From: Hyphomicrobiales bacterium
Lineage (GTDB): Bacteria > Pseudomonadota > Alphaproteobacteria > Rhizobiales > HXMU1428-3
DNA: 64,000 nt
Assembly: GCA_021775425.1 (NCBI GenBank)
Contig: JAJFHX010000013.1
Coordinates: 1-64,000 of the forward strand
Direction of reading: 5' to 3'
Below are positions 58,700 through 64,000 of the stretch, piece by piece; within the stretch, counting starts at the first letter, position 1, and the number at the start of each line of letters is the position of its first letter. The notes beneath the pieces are model-generated. The model was not told the origin of the DNA. It did no database searches and saw only the letters and a list, made by a program, of their open reading frames with translations. The position numbers and the translations under genes were made by a program.

Positions 58700-59890
58700 C
58701 TAATCAGTTCCTGAGAGTTTAAAGTCTAAAAATTCACGTAAATTATCTTCGCTCATATCACGAGAGACAAAGGCGTCTCCGATATCTCGGCAAAGAATGA
58801 AAGTAAGAACACCGCGCTCAACCTTCTTATCCTGTCGCATGGTTTTGATAAGGTCCTCAACCGACACATCCCCAAAACCATCAATATCTTTCATGCTGGT
58901 TGGCAGTCCTGCTTCTTTAAAATGAGAGCGAACAAGTTCAGCAAGGCCGGTTTTGCATAATCCGGCGCGTTCAGAAAATTCAAACGCCAGCACCATGCCA
59001 ATGGCAATCGCTTCACCATGCAGCAACCGCTCACCATATCCGGTCAGTGCTTCAAACCCGTGTCCAAATGTATGCCCAAGATTGAGCAAGGCACGAAGGC
59101 CATGCTCTTTCTCATCCTGGCTCACAACATCCGCCTTCATGGCGCAAGACGTATGTAGTGTTTTAATAAGTGCATCATGTTCAAGAGCAAACACGCGGTC
59201 CCGGTTCTCTTGTAACCACTTGAAAAATATTGCGTCCCTGATAAGCCCGTATTTAACAACTTCCGCATAGCCCGCCCGAAACTGGCGCGGTTCAAGGGTT
59301 TTCAGCACGTCAATATCACAAAGCACAAGCAAGGGCTGGTGAAACGCACCGACAAGGTTTTTGCCATGCGGGCTGTTAATACCGGTTTTGCCACCAACAG
59401 AACTGTCAACCTGCGCCAGAAGTGAAGTCGGAATTTGAACGAAATCAACACCGCGCCTTAAAATGCTGGCCGCAAACCCGGCTAAGTCACCAATGACCCC
59501 GCCCCCAAATGCAATTACCAGATCATTGCGCTCAATTTCATGTGAGAGCAGCTCATTTACAAGGTAAGAAAGTTTATCAAAAGATTTGGTCGCTTCCCCG
59601 GCGGGAAGAATAATTGATTTATGAACAATACCAGCCTGATCAAGAGAAGCTTCAAGAGCGTTAAGGTGATGTGACGCGACATTTTCATCAGTGACAATTG
59701 AGCATTTGGCGGCTGGTCTTAAAGATTTAATCTGCTCACCAGCTTTTTCAAGCAACCCGGTACCCATAAGAATGTCATATGAGCGCTCGCCAAGAGCGAC
59801 ATTGATTGTTTCAAACCGGTTATTCGGGGCAGCCAGATTGGGGTCATCAGCTTGTGTCAGATTCTGGCCTGATACAGTTTGCGAGCTCAT
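58700..59890 (-). CDS. aroB: 3-dehydroquinate synthase
   Basis: Second step of the shikimate pathway. It contains AFGGGVIGDLAGFAASILRR, PTSLLAQVDSSVGGKTGIN and NLGHTFGHGFEA (metal histidines). The ATG at 59890 has a GGAAAGG ribosome site eight bases upstream, giving 396 residues with a short N-terminal extension. The frame opens at 59926 and would overlap aroK. Middle gene of aroK-aroB-CorC. Confidence 0.97.
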   Translation of the reverse strand: MSSQTVSGQNLTQADDPNLAAPNNRFETINVALGERSYDILMGTGLLEKAGEQIKSLRPAAKCSIVTDENVASHHLNALEASLDQAGIVHKSIILPAGEATKSFDKLSYLVNELLSHEIERNDLVIAFGGGVIGDLAGFAASILRRGVDFVQIPTSLLAQVDSSVGGKTGINSPHGKNLVGAFHQPLLVLCDIDVLKTLEPRQFRAGYAEVVKYGLIRDAIFFKWLQENRDRVFALEHDALIKTLHTSCAMKADVVSQDEKEHGLRALLNLGHTFGHGFEALTGYGERLLHGEAIAIGMVLAFEFSERAGLCKTGLAELVRSHFKEAGLPTSMKDIDGFGDVSVEDLIKTMRQDKKVERGVLTFILCRDIGDAFVSRDMSEDNLREFLDFKLSGTD

Positions 59891-59922
59891 AGAAAAGCCT
59901 TTCCGTCTTTTATCTTTAGGGT

Positions 59923-60489
59923 TCATTTCCTGGAAAAGTCAGCCACGGCGCAGATGATTTCCTGAACAATCACTTCATGTGTCACATTGCGGCTTTCTAT
60001 CGTAATATCTGATAATGCATAAACCGGATAGCGCGTGTCTATTAGATTCTGCATGATCTGCCGCGGATTTTCTTTCTTTAACAAAGGGCGATGATCACGC
60101 CTGCCGACCCGCTCCATCAGTATATCGAGTTCCGCTTTCAACCAGACGGAAATCCCGTGCTGCCTGATATTCTCCTGAGTGACCTTGCTCATAAAAGCAC
60201 CACCACCGGTTGCCAGCACAATAGGCCCGCTTAACATCAGCCGTTCGATAATTTTCTCTTCACGGTCACGGAAATAGGCTTCTCCATCTTCAGCAAATAT
60301 ATCACTGATGGTCTTGCCGGCCGCCGCTTCAATCTCATTATCGGCATCAAGAAACGGCACATCAAGCCGGGCCGCAATCCGCCGCCCGATGGCAGATTTA
60401 CCGGCCCCCATCAAGCCAACAAGAACCAGGGATTTTTCGCTAAGCACAGATTTTACCAGCTGGTCATTCGATTTATTGATTGTAGGCAT
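59923..60489 (-). CDS. aroK: Shikimate kinase
   Basis: Phosphorylates shikimate. P-loop LVGLMGAGKSAIGRRIA, substrate-binding DADNEIE and GEAYFRDREEK, and ATGGGAF lie in order; RRDHRPLL is the lid region. Length 188. First gene of the minus-strand aro operon, divergent from the small membrane peptide and xerD. Confidence 0.97.
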   Translation of the reverse strand: MPTINKSNDQLVKSVLSEKSLVLVGLMGAGKSAIGRRIAARLDVPFLDADNEIEAAAGKTISDIFAEDGEAYFRDREEKIIERLMLSGPIVLATGGGAFMSKVTQENIRQHGISVWLKAELDILMERVGRRDHRPLLKKENPRQIMQNLIDTRYPVYALSDITIESRNVTHEVIVQEIICAVADFSRK

Positions 60490-60808
60490 TATTATTCAGT
60501 TCACTATTTTTCTGTTCAGCTGGGTAGTTTATCAAATTGGTCATCATTGTCCGTTAAATGGCTGGTTAATATCACCTTGTCTGATATGTCAATGATGAGG
60601 GTAACGTATTGAATTATCCTGTCAGTGCTATTGTTTGGTTTCACCATGTCATGTTAACCTTTAGGGAGCAAATATTAGTTTATCATGTGATAAATATGAG
60701 CGCAGAAACTATGAATATTTCTTCGTCGGATGATCATCAGAAATCTTAATTCTGAGCATGTAATGCCGGGTCATTCCGTCGGAGAATTTAATTCACACCG
60801 GGGTCAAA
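60490..60808. other. Divergent intergenic region aroK / xerD unit
   Basis: 319 AT-rich bases that should hold both promoters. Two TTAA elements near 60553-60572 are eight apart, not the seven required for a CtrA site. No gene seen; a 64-codon frame at 60730 is out of frame with the real peptide gene it overlaps. Confidence 0.45.
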
Positions 60809-60952
60809 ATGCCAAGTCTGGTAGCTTTTTTAACAAAGCTGACAATTTTCCTGTCAGTCACATTTATCAGCCTTTATGTGCTGGCTGTTTTCCTGGAGCC
60901 AAAACCAAGGGAATATCGTCATGAAGTTTTAGGACTGAGTATTAAAGAATAA
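60809..60952 (+). CDS. 47-residue single-pass membrane peptide upstream of xerD
   Basis: A short frame with one clear membrane helix (about residues 4-30, beginning MPSLVAFLTKLTIFLS) followed by a charged tail (EPKPREYRHEV). A GGGG-type ribosome site precedes the ATG. It ends 37 bases before xerD. Small membrane proteins with a helix followed by a proline- and charge-rich tail occur at this position in several Hyphomicrobiales, as I recall, but their role is unknown. Confidence 0.7.
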   Translation: MPSLVAFLTKLTIFLSVTFISLYVLAVFLEPKPREYRHEVLGLSIKE

Positions 60953-60989
60953 ATTCCGCGCCAGAAGGCCGGTAGAAAGACTATCAGCC

Positions 60990-62033
60990 ATGCAAACCAA
61001 CCCGCAACATCGCCAGCAACATACTGAGCCAAAAAGTTCCGAACTAGCAGCAAACCTTATCGCTGAATTTCTGGCCATGAAAAGTGCGGAACGAGGCGCC
61101 AGTCAAAATACCCTTGAAGCCTATCAGCGGGATTTAAACGGCTTTGATGCTTTTTTAACTGCACAATCCAAAAGTATTACAACGGCGACACCCGAACTGA
61201 TCAGAGCCTATTTGTCAGAGCTGAAAGCAGCAGGTCTTGCAAACGCAACGCGCTCACGTCATCTTTCGGCCCTGCGCCAGTTTTATCGGTTTCTGTTAAG
61301 GGAACAAGTGATCAAAGATGACCCGGCTGCCCATATTGATGCCCCAAAACAACAACGCCCACTCCCCAAACTCATCAGTGCGGAAAATGTCGAATGTCTG
61401 TTAGTCAGAGCCAAAAAAGAAATTACCGGTTTTGAAAATCAAGGGACGGAAACACAAAGCCATGCAGAATACACCGCCGCACGTCTTTATTGCCTGCTGG
61501 AATTGCTCTATGCCACCGGCATGCGGGTCTCCGAACTTGTCAGCCTGCCTTATTCAGTTTTAAACGGTGATGAGCGCATGTTCACCATCACGGGTAAAGG
61601 CGGTAGAGAACGGCTGGTGCCGTTAAATAATTCTGCCCGGCAAGCCCTGAACAGCTACATCAGATCAGGCCAGCGTGAAGCTGAAAAAAAACAAGATCCA
61701 AAACGTAAAGCTAAGCCATCCAAATGGTTGTTCCCATCCAATAGCAAAGAAGGTCACCTGACAAGACAGCGCTTTGGCCAGGAATTAAAACAATTGGCCG
61801 ATAGAGCGGGCTTAAATCCGGCGAAAATTTCGCCCCATGTTCTGCGTCATGCCTTTGCCAGCCATTTGCTGGAGCGTGGAGCTGATTTACGTGCCGTACA
61901 GCAGTTGTTAGGCCATGCAGACATCTCGACTACAGAAATCTACACACATGTGCTGGAAGAGCGCTTAAAGGCCCTCGTTGAGGCACATCACCCATTGGCA
62001 AACCTGTCAAAACCCTTTAAAAAACAAAATTAA
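60990..62033 (+). CDS. xerD: Tyrosine recombinase XerD
   Basis: Site-specific recombinase that resolves chromosome dimers at dif with XerC. The SAM-like N-terminal domain (about 20-115, with NTLEAYQRDL) is followed by the catalytic domain: Arg in LYATGMRVSELVSL, Lys in ITGKGGRERLVPL, His/Arg in SPHVLRHAFASHLLERGAD, GHADIS, and Tyr in TTEIYTHV. At 347 residues it is longer than the usual 298 because of an N-terminal lead and a charged insert (EKKQDPKRKAKPSK) before the last motifs. Confidence 0.92.
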   Translation: MQTNPQHRQQHTEPKSSELAANLIAEFLAMKSAERGASQNTLEAYQRDLNGFDAFLTAQSKSITTATPELIRAYLSELKAAGLANATRSRHLSALRQFYRFLLREQVIKDDPAAHIDAPKQQRPLPKLISAENVECLLVRAKKEITGFENQGTETQSHAEYTAARLYCLLELLYATGMRVSELVSLPYSVLNGDERMFTITGKGGRERLVPLNNSARQALNSYIRSGQREAEKKQDPKRKAKPSKWLFPSNSKEGHLTRQRFGQELKQLADRAGLNPAKISPHVLRHAFASHLLERGADLRAVQQLLGHADISTTEIYTHVLEERLKALVEAHHPLANLSKPFKKQN

Positions 62034-62336
62034 CTCATTAATCAAGTTAGATTTGATCTTGCTTGACACTGCCAGCTATGGCAGCAATTCTGTGCTGAAC
62101 AATTTGAAGCACAATCGTCAGTAAAATTTAAGGGCAAACAGACGTCCAAAGGTAATATTACAAACAAGAGATCGCTGAATGGTCAGAATTAGCGGGTTTA
62201 AGCACTTGCTAAAGCAACGATGTTTTGCAATTGATCAACTTTTGTCGAAAACTTGCTAAAGAATAAACCGCACAGATATCATCTGCACACGATATCTGGC
62301 TCATACGGAGCTGAGTGTGGTCATAAAGGGTTTTGA
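62034..62336. other. Intergenic region upstream of accA
   Basis: 303 bases. A CTGCC-AGCTAT-GGCAG palindrome near 62068-62083 follows a TTGACA (about 62063). An 8-bp inverted repeat lies near the accA start (listed separately). No gene seen. Confidence 0.45.
62273..62298. promoter_or_regulatory. Inverted repeat before accA
   Basis: CAGATATC (62273-62280), ten bases, GATATCTG (62291-62298). Perfect arms 38 bases before the accA ATG: candidate operator or leader stem. Confidence 0.45.
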
Positions 62337-63314
62337 ATGCGCACATATCTTGATTTTGAAAAGAAAATCGCGGAACTGGAAAGTAAGGTTTCTGAGTTAA
62401 AAAGCATAGCCGGAGCTGAGGCAGACGAAGACGAAACCACCAGCGCCGTCTCCATAGATGACGAAATTCGCACCCTTGAAGAAAAAGCACGAAAAGCCTT
62501 AAGTGATACTTATAGTAACCTCACACCCTGGCAAAAATGTCAGGTGGCCCGCCATCCTGACCGCCCGCATTGCATGGCCTATGTCAATGCCATGATCACG
62601 GATTTTGTCCCACTTGCCGGTGACAGATATTACTCTGATGATGACGCGATCGTTGGCGGCATTGGCCGTTTCAGAGGGCGCTCCGTTGTCATTCTAGGTC
62701 ATGAAAAGGGAAACACAACTGAAAGCCGCATCAAGCACAATTTTGGCATGGCCCGACCTGAAGGTTACCGAAAAGCCGTCAGGTTAATGGAAATGGCAGA
62801 ACGTTTCCAGATGCCTATCATCACTTTTATTGATACAGCAGGGGCTTTCCCCGGCGTTGGCGCAGAAGAACGCGGCCAGGCCGAAGCCATTGCCCGCTCA
62901 ACGGATAAATGCCTCTCGCTCACGGTGCCGATCATCACTCTGGTGATTGGTGAAGGGGGCTCTGGCGGCGCACTGGCAATTGCAACAGCAAACAAAGTTC
63001 TGATGCTGGAGCACTCAATTTACACGGTCGCTTCACCAGAAGCAGCAGCGTCTATCCTCTGGCATGATTCAACCCGCGCCAAAGATGCCGCCACGAATAT
63101 GCGCATCACGGCGCAGGATCTGGATGAACTGGGCATCATTGATGGAATTATCACTGAGCCGATTGGCGGCGCGCACAGAAACCCGGAAACCATGATCAAC
63201 CACGCCGCCAATGTAATTGAAAAACGGCTGACTGATCTTGAAGATATGGCCCCGGCCGAAATTCGCCGTCAGCGACAGCAAAAATTTCTCGATATTGGCA
63301 AATCACTGCATTGA
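62337..63314 (+). CDS. accA: Acetyl-CoA carboxylase carboxyltransferase subunit alpha
   Basis: Forms malonyl-CoA with AccD. It has TPWQKCQVARHPDRPH, IGRFRGRSVVILGHEKG, FGMARPEGYRKA, ITFIDTAGAFPGVGAEERGQ and GEGGSGGALAIA, all family hallmarks. Length (325) is typical. An AAAGGG ribosome site precedes the ATG. The order xerD-accA opposite aroK-aroB is usual in Hyphomicrobiales. Biotin made by the bio genes in this window is the cofactor of the complex. Confidence 0.97.
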   Translation: MRTYLDFEKKIAELESKVSELKSIAGAEADEDETTSAVSIDDEIRTLEEKARKALSDTYSNLTPWQKCQVARHPDRPHCMAYVNAMITDFVPLAGDRYYSDDDAIVGGIGRFRGRSVVILGHEKGNTTESRIKHNFGMARPEGYRKAVRLMEMAERFQMPIITFIDTAGAFPGVGAEERGQAEAIARSTDKCLSLTVPIITLVIGEGGSGGALAIATANKVLMLEHSIYTVASPEAAASILWHDSTRAKDAATNMRITAQDLDELGIIDGIITEPIGGAHRNPETMINHAANVIEKRLTDLEDMAPAEIRRQRQQKFLDIGKSLH

Positions 63315-63689
63315 GCCATTGATAAATTCTCAAATAATGCCCTCAAGAAGCAACATTTCCTTCAAAATGCCAAATAATTGGTCTTTGACTGGCTTTTTAG
63401 TAATATAATCCTGCTATTAAGAGGCAATGAACTGTGGGTGACAGGTAAATTCCCTGTGATTTACGCAGGATTGCCCTGACTGATACGCCAAGAATCAGGT
63501 TAATTGTTTTAATGTCTTAACTCCATTTAAAGCCATATTTAGTTGGAATATTGAGGCAATGTCGTTGATGAATTTGGCCTGGAGCTGGAATCACCTGTAA
63601 CCATTCATGGAAAAATCAGGACGGCAATCAAACCAGCTATGATTTATGACTTGAAACTGATTAGATAGAATTTCGTCCAGGGTGTGCAA
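63315..63689. other. Structured-looking intergenic region after accA
   Basis: 375 bases. Several competing inverted repeats cluster at 63409-63498: TCCTGC/GCAGGA, GGCAAT/ATTGCC, GTAAAT/ATTTAC, and CCTGA/TCAGG followed by a T-rich tail. This could be the accA terminator region or a structured leader for the next gene. No gene seen. Confidence 0.4.
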
Positions 63690-64000
63690 TTGGTAATTTT
63701 AAAGCTACCACAGAGATCAGACAGAACTGCCAGAAACAACCAGAATCTGCATTCTTATTTAAAGCGTGCAAACGCGGTTGGCTGGCCGGACTACCTTTGT
63801 GCGCTTAGACGCCTTTGTTCGTTTTCAGCGAGGCACTCGTTTTCTTATTCTTGTTTCAAAGTCTTAAGAGACATCTTTCAGTCTCTTCGCTTCATTGTTG
63901 CCTTCTTTGCCCTCGCCACACTTGCTGCCTGCAGTCAGACTATGGAACCAACAAGCAACGCTGCTCTTAATCCCATACCGAAGGCGACGCAGGAAATGCT
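63690..64000 (+). CDS. Lipoprotein, possibly L,D-transpeptidase; 3' end cut by window edge
   Basis: An open frame runs from 63669 to the right edge. A lipoprotein signal is clear: FQSLRFIVAFFALATLAACS, with the lipobox LAAC, followed by a flexible linker and PIPKATQEM. The last part resembles the start of YafK/YkuD-type murein L,D-transpeptidases, which I recall near accA in related genomes. The true start is uncertain: in-frame candidates are GTG 63684 and TTG 63690, both giving an unusually long pre-signal stretch, so the start may be non-standard or a base may be wrong. Confidence 0.5.
   Translation, partial: MVILKLPQRSDRTARNNQNLHSYLKRANAVGWPDYLCALRRLCSFSARHSFSYSCFKVLRDIFQSLRFIVAFFALATLAACSQTMEPTSNAALNPIPKATQEM

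Noticed and set aside
60550-60575. CtrA site before xerD
   Set aside because: The two TTAA elements are eight bases apart instead of seven.
60730-60924. 64-codon frame overlapping the small membrane peptide
   Set aside because: It is in another frame, lacks a ribosome site and looks random, whereas the 60809 frame encodes a clean membrane helix.
63440-63500. Cobalamin riboswitch before the right-edge lipoprotein
   Set aside because: Short stretches such as CCTGTGA, GCCCTGACTG and CGCCA loosely recall it, but the B12-box and the rest of the core are missing, and the downstream gene gives no support.

Overview
This window looks like chromosomal DNA of an alphaproteobacterium, most likely of the order Hyphomicrobiales (Rhizobiales) or a close marine relative. 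The evidence is the gene content and order: petABC next to trmL-hemF, rplY-pth-ychF, cysE-DUF3126, aroK-aroB-CorC opposite xerD-accA, a Porin_2-type porin, perfect CtrA-type TTAA-N7-TTAAC sites, and a moderately AT-rich composition with AT-rich intergenic gaps. I recognise no rRNA, tRNA, insertion sequence or CRISPR array. The species cannot be named from sequence reading alone.

Layout. 0-9 kb: an S-adenosine by-product salvage set (mtnP cut by the left edge, apt, mtnA and a FucA-like class II aldolase) interleaved with the cytochrome bc1 operon, trmL and hemF. 9-15 kb: translation housekeeping (ychF, pth, rplY) and a giant membrane-anchored coiled-coil protein. 15-26.5 kb: an orphan Hpt phosphotransfer protein, a ferredoxin and ferredoxin reductase pair, an FAD monooxygenase, a zinc-finger protein, an alpha/beta hydrolase, cysE, DUF3126 and a gamma-carbonic anhydrase. 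Between the hydrolase and cysE sits a 2.8 kb AT-rich segment with an unrecognised membrane protein whose C-terminus resembles the DNA-binding tail of phage/plasmid primases. 26.6-29.3 kb: a two-gene operon of a FIST-domain sensor and a sensorless hybrid histidine kinase (NosP/NahK-like). 30-36 kb: porin, uvrB, an LprI-like multidomain secreted protein, and a MarR regulator with two visible operators. 36.4-41.3 kb: biotin genes bioB, bioF, a BioH-like esterase, bioA and bioD. 42-52 kb: a double-HTH regulator, gatC-gatA and gatB, a chorismate mutase, a serine hydrolase, a methyltransferase and an ABC-F ATPase.

52-57 kb is the most distinctive metabolic locus: a SoxYZ-like carrier, a quinoprotein-relay metallo-hydrolase, a PQQ alcohol dehydrogenase with the Asp-Tyr-Asp lanthanide signature, and a LuxR-type response regulator. 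The FIST/kinase operon at 26.6-29.3 kb resembles the input half, and the regulator at 56.7 kb the output half, of the Pseudomonas quinoprotein-ethanol regulatory circuit. I infer, without proof, that the two halves may work together here. 57-64 kb: CorC-like transporter, aroB, aroK, a 47-residue membrane peptide, xerD, accA and the start of a lipoprotein cut by the right edge.

Start codons were re-chosen where a Shine-Dalgarno sequence or homology decided them. Family assignments rest on motif reading and memory, not on database searches.
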